IMG/VR virus record: IMGVR_UViG_3300048588_000379
Coordinates: 1-42,679 of that record
DNA length: 42,679 bases
Reading direction: 5' to 3' (one strand)
DNA from: a virus
The position numbers and the translations under genes are program-made. Numbering within the stretch: position 1 is the first letter of the stretch; each line of letters opens with the position of its first letter. Shown one piece after another: positions 23,202 to 30,956 of this stretch. A model generated the notes under the pieces. It worked only from the letters and a program-made list of their open reading frames with translations, did not search any database and was not told the origin of the DNA.

Positions 23202-24321
23202 CGAACTGCGAGGCGACCGATTCCCATGACAGTCGCGCATCCTGGTTGGCCATGATCCGGTCTGGATCGGGACGCAGGGCATCCATCACAGCCCCCAAGA
23301 TATCCCCACCGCACGGACGGAACCGCGACAGGTCCTGCGGTCCGTAGTTCACATACGCGTCGTTGTCGTAGAAATACGAGGCCGGCGCGACTTCGGGCAG
23401 GGACGTGTTGCGCGGGGCGACCACGGGCACACCGGCGGCGGCGGCTTCGGCCACGGTCATGCCCCACCCTTCGCCGTGCGTGGTCGTAATGAACAGATCG
23501 GCGCAGTTGTACAGCTTGTTGAGAACCGAATCGGGCAGTTCCTTGTTGATGCAGGCCCATCGGTGCTGATCCACGCCAAGGCTTGCCATCATCGCGCGGA
23601 TGTCGTACTCATGGTCCGGCGACATCTTAAGCAGTAGAAACCCCGTTCCGGTCTGCGCGACGAACGACGCGAACGCCTGGAGCAGTTCGGGGATGTTCTT
23701 TCGGATCTGGTTTTTGTTGACAGACAGCCACAGCGGGCCTTGGACGTAGTTCGCCTCGGTCTGCGTCGGCGCGCCGGGGAATAGCGATCGACGCAATGCG
23801 ATGGGGTCGGCCACCAACGGACGGAACGCGTCGGACACGCCGTGGCCTATGACGTGAGAGGCGCGACCAAGCAGGAACGGATGTGCCATCGCCTGCCCGT
23901 ACTTGGTGTAAAACACGATCTCGTCGCACCTTAGAATCGACAGGCTCCAGTCCAGCGTGACAGGCGAATCCACAGGCCAATATCCGATCCACTTGGTATC
24001 GTGCCGGTCGCAGATTTGGCGAACCTCGTCGGATGCCTCGGCGTATTGGAAATAATCCATCATGGTCAGGAACACATCGTACTTGCCCGTATCAAGCAGG
24101 GTGATGGTTTGTTTGATGCCGATTCCGGTATCCTCGATACGACCCGTCACGGCAGGGTGTATGAAGCACGGCAGGACGCGTTCGAGTTCGTAGCGCCCCC
24201 AATGGTTCACGCCAACGACTTCGATATCCCACTCGTCGGGGAACCGCGTGATCAGTTCGCGGCAGACTTTGCCGAATCCGGTGTTCCGGCACGGGGAGTC
24301 GGTGTGGATGAGGAGTTTCAT
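23155..24321 (-). CDS. Glycosyltransferase family 4-like (GT-B), 388 aa
   Basis: Transfers a sugar from a nucleotide-sugar donor. The C-terminal GT-B half is clear: WLSVNKNQIRKNIPELLQAF, then NCADLFITTTHGEGWGMTVA and EAAAAGVPVVAPRNTSLPEV, the classical GT4 motif with the donor-binding E. The N-terminal half begins MKLLIHTDSPCRNTGFGKVC, typical of acceptor-domain starts. No signal peptide. It is the most distal gene of a leftward block rich in sugar- and methyl-transferases. The acceptor is unknown: virion protein, DNA or host surface sugar are all possible. Confidence 0.88.
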   Translation of the reverse strand: MKLLIHTDSPCRNTGFGKVCRELITRFPDEWDIEVVGVNHWGRYELERVLPCFIHPAVTGRIEDTGIGIKQTITLLDTGKYDVFLTMMDYFQYAEASDEVRQICDRHDTKWIGYWPVDSPVTLDWSLSILRCDEIVFYTKYGQAMAHPFLLGRASHVIGHGVSDAFRPLVADPIALRRSLFPGAPTQTEANYVQGPLWLSVNKNQIRKNIPELLQAFASFVAQTGTGFLLLKMSPDHEYDIRAMMASLGVDQHRWACINKELPDSVLNKLYNCADLFITTTHGEGWGMTVAEAAAAGVPVVAPRNTSLPEVAPASYFYDNDAYVNYGPQDLSRFRPCGGDILGAVMDALRPDPDRIMANQDARLSWESVASQFVNLIAQTALVPRRGR

Positions 24322-24360
24322 GGGGATGCTCTCATGCTCGGTCGCCCGTGTTCTTACGGC

Positions 24361-24669
24361 TCACTTGCCCTCCGAGGATGCGATGGCTTGCTTACGAAGC
24401 ATATTTGCAACGGAGCGAGTCCTGTCAACTTCATTTTTCATACCCAATAGGCGGTCATCCAACGGGTCTGAAATAGATTGAAAATTTCTCAATGCTTGTT
24501 GATGATCTTCCTCTGCCTTCAACGCCTCCACCAACTCCGCCTCACGCTTGGATTGCGCTTCGATTCGGTCGGCAAGTATCATCTCTAAAACATATCCATA
24601 GGATTCTTCATCACACTTCCGAACATGGTCGATGAGTTCAGCGTTCGTCATTTCATTGATTGGTTTCAC
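24361..24669 (-). CDS. Small coiled-coil protein, 102 aa
   Basis: Helical, Glu/Lys-rich protein (MTNAELIDHVRKCDEESYGY ... ADRIEAQSKREAELVEALKA ... LGMKNEVDRTRSVANMLRKQ). GTG at 24669 overlaps the TGA of the ribbon-helix-helix gene (GTGA), suggesting coupled translation; ATG at 24651 is the alternative. Lower GC than the surrounding glycosyltransferase genes. Function unknown, perhaps a partner of the upstream DNA-binding protein. Confidence 0.6.
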   Translation of the reverse strand: MKPINEMTNAELIDHVRKCDEESYGYVLEMILADRIEAQSKREAELVEALKAEEDHQQALRNFQSISDPLDDRLLGMKNEVDRTRSVANMLRKQAIASSEGK

Positions 24670-24803
24670 TTCTTCGCCTCCATGATTAGCCGAATGAGCA
24701 TTTGCGTTTGGTTGGTGTGGTGGGATTTGGCAAGTTCCGATAGGCGGGTAGCCACAAGGGGAGGGAAGCGGAAAGATAGTGCGGGGTTTTTGGGCTTTGC
24801 CAT
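24666..24803 (-). CDS. Ribbon-helix-helix DNA-binding protein, 45 aa
   Basis: Translation from ATG at 24803 gives MAKPKNPALSFRFPPLVATR followed by LSELAKSHHTNQTQMLIRLI and MEAKK. A short strand (LSFRF), helix A (PLVATRLSELAKSH), a turn (HTNQ) and helix B (TQMLIRLIMEA) match the Arc/CopG/MetJ-type ribbon-helix-helix fold. Strong position: 3-bp gap from the previous stop and GTGA overlap with the next gene. Probably a repressor acting on its own AT-rich gene block. Confidence 0.65.
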   Translation of the reverse strand: MAKPKNPALSFRFPPLVATRLSELAKSHHTNQTQMLIRLIMEAKK

Positions 24804-24805
24804 GA

Positions 24806-25147
24806 CTATGACACCTCGCAATTTTTTGTGACATGTCTCATCTTTTGGACTAAATCAGGCTTGCTCAGTCCGTTTTTTGCGTATAGGTTTATCAACTTGA
24901 ACAATTCCTGCTCAAAATTATTTGCAAGCGACTTTGGGTCGGTGTCGATGAATACTGATATGCTTTCGGGTTTTACTAAATATGACCCATATCTACCATT
25001 CATCATTGATTTTTCGGTGACGTTCATAATGTAATCAATTCCATCACTATAGGCTCCATTCCCCAAATACCTCCTTGCTTCGGTTATGTATCCGATTACC
25101 TCAATGTCGGTTCCCTTAATTGTTGCCTTGTATTTCTGAATTTCCAC
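24806..25147 (-). CDS. Hypothetical protein of an AT-rich cassette, 113 aa
   Basis: Starts at GTG 25147 (MEIQKYKATIKGTDIEVIGY). Mixed alpha/beta with a C-terminal helical part (NNFEQELFKLINLYAKNG). Codon use and base composition are clearly more AT-rich than neighbours, and a promoter-like sequence lies upstream, so this and the two following small genes look like a separately acquired unit. Function unknown. Confidence 0.65.
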   Translation of the reverse strand: MEIQKYKATIKGTDIEVIGYITEARRYLGNGAYSDGIDYIMNVTEKSMMNGRYGSYLVKPESISVFIDTDPKSLANNFEQELFKLINLYAKNGLSKPDLVQKMRHVTKNCEVS

Positions 25148-25269
25148 TGCGTGTCCTATATGGTTTTGGTTAATCTGAAATCAATATAACACAATCGAAA
25201 ATACAAAGTCAATACATTGTATTAATTTATTTCGCATCCTCAGGAATCGGGATGTGGCAACCGACTCCA
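25148..25269. other. AT-rich intergenic region
   Basis: About 120 bp of AT-rich sequence between the first AT-rich cassette and the glycosyltransferase-like gene. Apart from the promoter candidate listed separately nothing else is recognised. Confidence 0.5.
25183..25212 (-). promoter_or_regulatory. Candidate promoter of the AT-rich small-gene cassette
   Basis: Minus strand TTGACT (25207-25212), 18-bp spacer, TATATT (25183-25188). It resembles a sigma70-type promoter more than the TAnnTTTG form used elsewhere in the window, which would fit a moron brought from another background. Confidence 0.35.
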
Positions 25270-25857
25270 TCACCCCATCCTCGCCCAATCAATTCCAACA
25301 CCGTACTTCTCGATTATCCGGTTCAGTTCCTCGCCCGAGCTCACGCCGTCGATCTCCCATCCGCCGGTGACGGGCTTGACGTGGCGCATGGTCATCGCGT
25401 CGCATACAAGGGGTTCGGTGCCGTAGCGCTCTACGTGCAGTTTGCCCATCAGGACATCCAAGCCCCATCCGGATTTGGACTCGGTGAAGTACGGCGCGCA
25501 ATGCGTCAGGAAGTCGCGAGAGTACACGCAGTTCAGCTCCACGAACGGCAAGCGTCCGGCTCGCTTCATCGCGGCGTATGTGTGGTGCGATCCGGACGCA
25601 TGGACGGGTTGCCACCAGTGCTCAGCGATGGCTTCGGACACCGATGCCAGGTAAAGAGGTTCGTACTCCACGTCGTCGCCCATGAACGCGATGTAGTCAT
25701 ATTTGGCGATGGTCTTGGCGTATTTTTTGACGGCGCGTTCCATGAACTCGCCCATGCCACGGGAGAACCCGCGATACGGGATGTCGATGAATCGTACGCC
25801 GTCGATTTTCGGGCGTTCGGGTTTGCCGTCAACGGCGGTGATGATGAGCAGGCTCAT
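25270..25857 (-). CDS. GT-A-like glycosyltransferase-type protein, 195 aa
   Basis: Short alpha/beta protein beginning MSLLIITAVDGKPERPKIDG with a DxD-like acidic motif in YIAFMGDDVEYEPLYLASVS (about 54-73) and later CVYSRDFLTHCAPYFTESKS and MTMRHVKPVTGGWEIDG. This is the layout of small GT-A-fold transferases that bind nucleotide sugar through a metal. It overlaps the preceding gene by ATGA. Acceptor and donor unknown. Confidence 0.7.
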   Translation of the reverse strand: MSLLIITAVDGKPERPKIDGVRFIDIPYRGFSRGMGEFMERAVKKYAKTIAKYDYIAFMGDDVEYEPLYLASVSEAIAEHWWQPVHASGSHHTYAAMKRAGRLPFVELNCVYSRDFLTHCAPYFTESKSGWGLDVLMGKLHVERYGTEPLVCDAMTMRHVKPVTGGWEIDGVSSGEELNRIIEKYGVGIDWARMG

Positions 25858-26522
25858 GGTGATTTGTGGTTTAGTGGTTGGATGACATACCGTTCCTGCG
25901 GATACCGTTCCTCATAATGCCCCCCTCTGTCCCGTGTGTTCAGGCCGGATTCGTGCAGGCACTTGAGCGGACCCGCCGTGCCTATCCAAAACTCGCGATG
26001 CCAACGGGTCGGACCGTCAAGATACGAATGGTTCAGCGCGTTGATGTGTTCGGATGTCGCCCACCACATCCCCCCGCTGAAGTGCGGGTGATGTCCCATG
26101 AAGGTGTCCGATTGCAGGTTGCACCCGACCGCGCCTTCGTCGCCCAGGATGTCCAAGGCGTGTTCCCATCGATCGATGACGAAATACTCCATCATGCGTC
26201 GCCAGTCCTCGGTGAACGGCGTTTGGCGCGAAACGCCCTTGGTGTGGATGTAAAGCACGTACGACGGCTCGCACCTGGCGCAGTAGTCGCGTATCAGTTT
26301 GAGTGTGTCGGCTTCTTCGTTGTTGGATTTGTGGCGCACGTATTCGATTCCCGTCCACTCGATGCCCATTGGCTCGGAACCGTTCACACCCATGAACACG
26401 CGCGCGGTGTCGAGCAATCCCGCGTCCGTCAACCGATAAACCTGCTCCCACATCATCTCCACCCATCCCCCCGTCTGGTAGACGTGGTAGAACACTACGA
26501 TCTTACGATTCCGATTCCGCAT
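25854..26522 (-). CDS. Glycosyltransferase-like protein, 222 aa
   Basis: Contains YVLYIHTKGVSRQTPFTEDW, then MEYFVIDRWEHALDILGD and HFSGGMWWATSEHINAL, features found in bacterial surface-glycan transferases with an H-[ST]-K-G motif. It overlaps the SAM methyltransferase gene by 28 bp and shares ATGA with the next transferase, so these genes are expressed together. The exact family is not certain. Confidence 0.65.
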   Translation of the reverse strand: MRNRNRKIVVFYHVYQTGGWVEMMWEQVYRLTDAGLLDTARVFMGVNGSEPMGIEWTGIEYVRHKSNNEEADTLKLIRDYCARCEPSYVLYIHTKGVSRQTPFTEDWRRMMEYFVIDRWEHALDILGDEGAVGCNLQSDTFMGHHPHFSGGMWWATSEHINALNHSYLDGPTRWHREFWIGTAGPLKCLHESGLNTRDRGGHYEERYPQERYVIQPLNHKSP

Positions 26523-27106
26523 TTGTCCCCGTGAATGAATGTGTGTACCGCCTTATCCCTAATTTCGTTCCAATACCGGACCACGCCCGGGCATTGCGCC
26601 GATGCGATGTCGTGGAACACCTTGTACGTTGAAACCACCGCCTCGCTGTCCGCCTTCACGCCCTCGTAGCTGTGATCCCCGTCGATGAACGCAACATCGA
26701 ACTCGAAACCTATTTCCGGCAAGATGCGTTTTGAATCGCCCTCGATGAAAATGGCCTCCACCCCCGCCACGCGAAGCGACTCGATACGCGCGTCGATGTC
26801 CTCGCGCCGTTGTTCGGTCCATCCGGTGTACGACAGGTTGTCGACCGCGAACGCGTACTTGGGACGCGCGAACATGCACTCAAGCCAGAACGACCCGCCG
26901 TTTCCGATGCCTACGGCGATGTACCGATCCGGCGCGGTGTCGCGAAGCCATATCAGGTAATGCGCGTACTCCTCTGGTATCTGTTGCAGTTGCAAGCCAC
27001 CCGTATGCACCGTGCCGAAGTGCGCGGCGTTGTTCGATCCGGCAAGGCGTAGCCATGCGACGAGGGTGGGGTAGTCGGCGGTTCTCACGCGGTCATCAAA
27101 TTCCAT
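26495..27106 (-). CDS. Class I SAM-dependent methyltransferase, 203 aa
   Basis: Rossmann methyltransferase of the Methyltransf_24 type: SAM-binding IAVGIGNGGSFWLECMFA (63-80), acidic strand end in YAFAVDNLSYTGW, and the family FDVAFIDGDHSYEGVKAD (about 134-151). Enzymes of this type often O-methylate sugars or capsular residues. Embedded among glycosyltransferases, so capping of a glycan by methylation is a reasonable inference. Confidence 0.85.
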   Translation of the reverse strand: MEFDDRVRTADYPTLVAWLRLAGSNNAAHFGTVHTGGLQLQQIPEEYAHYLIWLRDTAPDRYIAVGIGNGGSFWLECMFARPKYAFAVDNLSYTGWTEQRREDIDARIESLRVAGVEAIFIEGDSKRILPEIGFEFDVAFIDGDHSYEGVKADSEAVVSTYKVFHDIASAQCPGVVRYWNEIRDKAVHTFIHGDKCGIGIVRS

Positions 27107-28179
27107 ACGGCTCCCTTGTATCCGGCGGTTCTGAGTCTGGTTTCGATGGCGTCATAGAAATTATGCGCAAGCACCACGACGTTATCGGTCGGGTCTGCCA
27201 TGAAATCGTCCATGCTGATAATCGGAACGGGCGTCCCCGGCATGAACTTACCTTGCTTGGTTTTAGTGTCATCGACCACGCACCGGAACGCGTCAGATCC
27301 GACGGCGTTGAGGAACACGGTGCCTTTGGCTGCCGCGCCGAATCCGGCCACGGTTCCGCGCATCTGCTTGAGCGCCTGCCGTTGGCCTATGATTTTAGCG
27401 CGTGTGACAGCCTGCCACCCCGCATAATCCGCCAGTTTCTCATGACCCGCAAACATCTCGGTTGCCGGATGGTGGTCGCCCTTGGATTTTTGGAACACGA
27501 TGCGCATCGACCCGCCGTGTATCGCGAAGCCCTGCGCGTCGATGATCCGAAGCCCGTAATATCCGGCAACCCTGCGAAGGGGCGTCAGATTCCAATAATA
27601 GTAGTGCTCGTGGTATACCTGGTCGTACTGCCCAGACATGACGGTGTTCGCCATCCACGGAAACTCCAAGATCCAAACGCCGTTGTCATTGAGGGTATGC
27701 GCCACTGCGTCGATGAACGCAAGATAGCCCTCGGTGTGCTGGAACACGTTGGTCGATATGATCATGTCCACATGTGGCGCGACACAGGGCCATGTGCCGT
27801 GGATGAAGTTGATCGCCTTGCACTCGTTCTCATCCTTGAAATCCGCGCAGGCTTCCACGTTCCACCGTTCGCCACGGAAGTGTGTCAGCATCGTTCCGTC
27901 GTTGCCACCGATGTCCATAACCGATCGAGGATTGAAGCGCGATGCGTACTGCGCCAGGTGCGCGCAATGGTCGCGGAAGGGCGCGGACACGCCGGAACGG
28001 TAAGGGTAGCCGGTGTACAGGATTTCGGGCGGTACGGCCTCGGTCAGGTGCAGCACGTCGCCGTCACGGACGACCTTGAGCGGGTAGCGCGGTAGCGCCA
28101 CGGATTGCTCCGCCGTATCCGCGTACGCGTTCGCTAAGGGTTGGTGTCCGAGGTCAAGGATGGTAGAGGGTGCGGGCAT
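27085..28179 (-). CDS. Sugar C-methyltransferase-like protein, about 364 aa
   Basis: Similar in layout to NDP-hexose C-methyltransferases (TylCIII-like): N-terminal LDLGHQPLANAYAD, SAM site SVMDIGGNDGTMLTHF, FEFPWMANTV-type region and the family motif QVYHEHYYYWNLTPL, then a C-terminal domain with GFGAAAKGTVFLNAVG and DDTKTKQGKFMPGTPVPI. The usual N-terminal zinc-binding cysteines are absent, so the protein starts just after that element. ATG at 28179 is used; a TTG at 28206, directly after the preceding stop, is possible. Suggests synthesis or modification of a branched deoxysugar. Confidence 0.85.
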   Translation of the reverse strand: MPAPSTILDLGHQPLANAYADTAEQSVALPRYPLKVVRDGDVLHLTEAVPPEILYTGYPYRSGVSAPFRDHCAHLAQYASRFNPRSVMDIGGNDGTMLTHFRGERWNVEACADFKDENECKAINFIHGTWPCVAPHVDMIISTNVFQHTEGYLAFIDAVAHTLNDNGVWILEFPWMANTVMSGQYDQVYHEHYYYWNLTPLRRVAGYYGLRIIDAQGFAIHGGSMRIVFQKSKGDHHPATEMFAGHEKLADYAGWQAVTRAKIIGQRQALKQMRGTVAGFGAAAKGTVFLNAVGSDAFRCVVDDTKTKQGKFMPGTPVPIISMDDFMADPTDNVVVLAHNFYDAIETRLRTAGYKGAVWNLMTA

Positions 28180-28206
28180 GTGGTCAGAGTAGGTGTATTT
28201 GCTCAA

Positions 28207-28431
28207 TCATGGAAGGGGATTTGCGTTTGCCAAAAGATGCGCTTTCAGTTCATTGTGCTTTCGGACAACCTCGTCACGCTGTCGAAGGAGCATCTTCGTG
28301 TTCTTGGTCTGCCATCCGTAGTGCTTGGCGATGGCTTGGGTTACCTTTAGTTCCGAACCGAGCATATCAATGTATGTCTCCATTGACTTCATCAGGTCGA
28401 ATGTGAGTTCATGTAGTGGCTTCTCGCTCAT
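28207..28431 (-). CDS. Small helical protein, 74 aa
   Basis: MSEKPLHELTFDLMKSMETY ... VVRKHNELKAHLLANANPLP; almost entirely helical. Shares ATGA with the upstream gene. More AT-rich than the methyltransferase gene that follows. Function unknown. Confidence 0.6.
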   Translation of the reverse strand: MSEKPLHELTFDLMKSMETYIDMLGSELKVTQAIAKHYGWQTKNTKMLLRQRDEVVRKHNELKAHLLANANPLP

Positions 28432-28649
28432 GGTTGCTCCGGTGGGGTGGGACGAGCCTTTATCTTCATTAGCAAGTATTCCAATGCTTCAATCATCTGA
28501 ATGCGTGGAAGATTAAAACTTTCTTGACCCCCATCTTTAGCGTTGTCTTTAATCGTAAGGGTCACCCCCTTCGGATTTTCATCAGTTACTATGACAACTT
28601 TGTTTGAGTTATGCTTGTCTTTGATATAGTAGTTTGAGTGTGCTTCCAT
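28428..28649 (-). CDS. Small hypothetical protein, 73 aa
   Basis: MEAHSNYYIKDKHNSNKVVI ... IQMIEALEYLLMKIKARPTP. A strand-rich first half and a C-terminal helix. ATG at 28649 is preferred because GGAG lies nine bases upstream; TTG at 28703 would extend it by 18 residues. AT-rich, in the accessory block; function unknown. Confidence 0.55.
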   Translation of the reverse strand: MEAHSNYYIKDKHNSNKVVIVTDENPKGVTLTIKDNAKDGGQESFNLPRIQMIEALEYLLMKIKARPTPPEQP

Positions 28650-28748
28650 TCTTTCATCTCCTCGTTGTTTCAGTTGTTCGGAATTTCCGAACGGGTTACG
28701 CAATACATGCCGGATTGGGTGTTATTGCGTATTGCGTTAATAAGAAAG

Positions 28749-29438
28749 TTATCGGCAAGCGTAAGACGACCACTGCACAGCCATAGCATTTGCAATTCCA
28801 TCAAACGTTTTGCTTCTTAATTTTGCTCTTTCTTCTTTTGGTAGCTTCCAAGCATCGGCATACCAAGTAGGCATACTTTTACCACTTGCAAACTCTGTTC
28901 TTTTTGGTGGTTCAACAATATTTGTCGGTTCTAACTTTGGTAATCCTTTTAGCCATAAGCAGGTTTTCTTTTCAAATGGGTCGCCAAATTGATAAGGGTT
29001 AATTATTTGGTCAGGTTTTCGCCATTCACTACTCATTATGCCTACTGGGTTTTCAATAGCTATAAAATCGCAATCTGCATCAGCAAACATTTTAAAGAAC
29101 TTAATTGCAAATTCTCTGTCTTTATGCCTTTGTATTGCTTGTTCGCCATAGCGTTCAATATTAAACCATCTGTTCCCAGTTACAGTCAAGTAAGTGCAAG
29201 GCGGAAACGCAATTATCATATCCCATTTAAGTTTCAGCAACTCGGTTACATCGTGCTGTAAATGCCATTCTTCGTGTCCACCGCTTTGTGGTAATAAATC
29301 ACAGCTAAATGCTTCGTGTCCTAATTTGCGTAATTCCTTTGTAACAGATTGGCTTTCCTCACAAGCAACAAGCACTCGGAGAACGCCAGCCGATAACACG
29401 GGTTTGGCAAAATGGCTGTTTAGTTCTTCTATCAACAT
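28749..29438 (-). CDS. Atypical C5-cytosine DNA methyltransferase-like protein, 229 aa
   Basis: Short Rossmann protein with a SAM-type motif I (RVLVACEESQSVTKELRKLG, 21-40), an acidic motif II (AFSCDLL), a PPC motif (MIIAFPPCTYLTVTGN, 74-89) in the place of the catalytic PCQ, and IENPVGIMSS (128-137) in the place of ENV. No target recognition domain or motifs VIII-X are visible. Known from many phages as a minimal cytosine methyltransferase-like family. Much more AT-rich than its neighbours, so recently acquired. Function as modification enzyme is inferred. Confidence 0.75.
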   Translation of the reverse strand: MLIEELNSHFAKPVLSAGVLRVLVACEESQSVTKELRKLGHEAFSCDLLPQSGGHEEWHLQHDVTELLKLKWDMIIAFPPCTYLTVTGNRWFNIERYGEQAIQRHKDREFAIKFFKMFADADCDFIAIENPVGIMSSEWRKPDQIINPYQFGDPFEKKTCLWLKGLPKLEPTNIVEPPKRTEFASGKSMPTWYADAWKLPKEERAKLRSKTFDGIANAMAVQWSSYACR

Positions 29439-29466
29439 TCGTTTTTAATTTTTAAGTTTTGTAATT

Positions 29467-29562
29467 CTATTTAGCTTCGGGTTCAGCCACTTCGCCAAGC
29501 CCGAAAACGTTAATGTCGTGTCGCCTGTCACAGCTTCCGTCCATATACATCTTAGTCGTCAT
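29467..29562 (-). CDS. Possible tiny protein, 31 aa
   Basis: MTTKMYMDGSCDRRHDINVF followed by GLGEVAEPEAK. It lies in the 146-bp gap before the atypical methyltransferase. A nine-codon frame that overlaps both the upstream stop and this ATG by ATGA could carry ribosomes here. Support is weak and rests on the junctions. Confidence 0.25.
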   Translation of the reverse strand: MTTKMYMDGSCDRRHDINVFGLGEVAEPEAK

Positions 29563-29584
29563 GAGAGTGGGGCTTCAGCGTGGT

Positions 29585-29950
29585 TCATGCTTTCATTTTG
29601 GCAAAATCTTCCGATGGGCAGAACCAATCATCCTTCGTGATATGACCGATAGCCTTAATGCTTCGATTGAAGCCTTGCCCATCTTCATACTTTACGCGGA
29701 TTGACTTACCCTTGATTTTATCCCAAGCATCCACGCCTGCAATTTCCATGCAACGGAAAATGAAGTGTCCCGCAAAGTCGCCTTTTTCTGTGAAATGGGT
29801 ATAGCTTTTAGGCAGGTACAACGTGAATCCACCAAATCCTTGGTGACATCCATCGCCATAATCCAAATGTAGCCATGCCGTTAATAAACCCCTATCACCC
29901 GTGTCAAGTGATAGCCTATCAATGATTGCATTTTTAATTTCTTCTTTCAT
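29585..29950 (-). CDS. Hypothetical protein, 121 aa
   Basis: Soluble protein with a distinctive segment LDYGDGCHQGFGGFTLYLPK and later FRCMEIAGVDAWDKIKGKSI followed by RVKYEDGQGFNRSIKAIGH. The look is of a conserved phage accessory protein, but I cannot name a function. AT-rich like the methyltransferase after it. Confidence 0.7.
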   Translation of the reverse strand: MKEEIKNAIIDRLSLDTGDRGLLTAWLHLDYGDGCHQGFGGFTLYLPKSYTHFTEKGDFAGHFIFRCMEIAGVDAWDKIKGKSIRVKYEDGQGFNRSIKAIGHITKDDWFCPSEDFAKMKA

Positions 29951-29995
29951 TCAGTGTCCTTGTTTGTGGTTTATGGTGATTCGTGGGGTTGCCCC

Positions 29996-30604
29996 TCACG
30001 GCACGAAATTCCCCGTCGTATGATGGTGTCCGAGTCCGGTGGTCACGACCCCGATGTGCTGGACGATGCAGTGGCGAAGCGCAAGCATGTCGTGGGAGTT
30101 CTCCATGCACCACGCCTTGATCAATAAATCGTACGGATCACGTCCGAGGTTCGCCATCAGGTAATCGGCAAGAGGCTCGCGGACGGCTTCGGGGTAGTAC
30201 ATGCCCTGCGTTCCGTAGAAACCGGATATCGCGTATGGAACGGTCAGGGAGTTGCCCGTGGTCAGCGGATAGCAGTGGTACAGCGCGACGATCTGTTTGC
30301 ATCCGGCAAGCGCGTCGATGGTGTCGCGCGACAGGCTGGAGAACTTCACATCGTCCTCGAAGATCATCGCGTCACCCGATCCCGCAAGGCAGTTGATGTA
30401 GTTGAGCGTTGATTTCACGCGCACGTCCGCGTCGTGCGGGATTTGAGGACGAACGACGGCCTGAAGGTCGAGGCCGTCAAGGTTCCCATCGGTCGGCGAA
30501 CCCTGCGACACAGTGAACGGAGCGCCGACGTGTTTATGGAACGATGCCACGGTTTCGGCGAAGTAGTTCGGTGATCGGTCGCAGGTGAGGAATAGGAAGG
30601 TCAT
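29996..30604 (-). CDS. GT-A/GT25-like glycosyltransferase, 202 aa
   Basis: Begins MTFLFLTCDRSPNYFAETVA, with a metal-site-like GDAMIFEDDVKFSSLS (about 75-90, DD) and a C-terminal HCIVQHIGVVTTGLGHHH. The EDD motif after a hydrophobic strand and the C-terminal QHxG are usual in GT25-type (LPS/procollagen-like) transferases. The ATG at 30604 shares ATGA with the preceding gene. GC-rich like the other transferases, but separated from them by AT-rich genes. Confidence 0.7.
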   Translation of the reverse strand: MTFLFLTCDRSPNYFAETVASFHKHVGAPFTVSQGSPTDGNLDGLDLQAVVRPQIPHDADVRVKSTLNYINCLAGSGDAMIFEDDVKFSSLSRDTIDALAGCKQIVALYHCYPLTTGNSLTVPYAISGFYGTQGMYYPEAVREPLADYLMANLGRDPYDLLIKAWCMENSHDMLALRHCIVQHIGVVTTGLGHHHTTGNFVP

Positions 30605-30894
30605 GCACCCTCCGCCTTGGCGATAATGATAGCCTCGCTCATGTTTTTTATGAACCACCCCGAACCGCTTGGTATGCCATCGCCATCAGTAGCAGGCATA
30701 TGCCGAACAAGCCCTATTTCCCTCAATTCCTTCATGGTAGATTGAAGTTCGGATTTGGTTGCCGTTAATCCATAGTCAATCTTTAGTTCGTCAATCAGGC
30801 AATCATATCCACGCCATAACTCGTACCATTGAACCATAATTTTTAACACAGAGCGTTGTAATTCACTCATATCCTTCCTTTGTTCATGTTCCAT
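30601..30894 (-). CDS. Winged-helix-like regulator, 97 aa
   Basis: Helical N-terminus (MSELQRSVLKIMVQWYELWR) followed by CLIDELKIDYGLTATKSELQ and TMKELREIGLVRHMPATDGD, which reads as helix-turn-helix plus a wing. ATG at 30894 has no Shine-Dalgarno; TTGTACAA occurs 20 bp upstream (30915-30922). Being the first gene of the accessory block, it may regulate it. Confidence 0.6.
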   Translation of the reverse strand: MEHEQRKDMSELQRSVLKIMVQWYELWRGYDCLIDELKIDYGLTATKSELQSTMKELREIGLVRHMPATDGDGIPSGSGWFIKNMSEAIIIAKAEGA

Positions 30895-30956
30895 ACAACG
30901 AATGTCGTAAATCTTTGTACAACTTCAAAATAAATTATCGTATGGCGCGCGGAACT

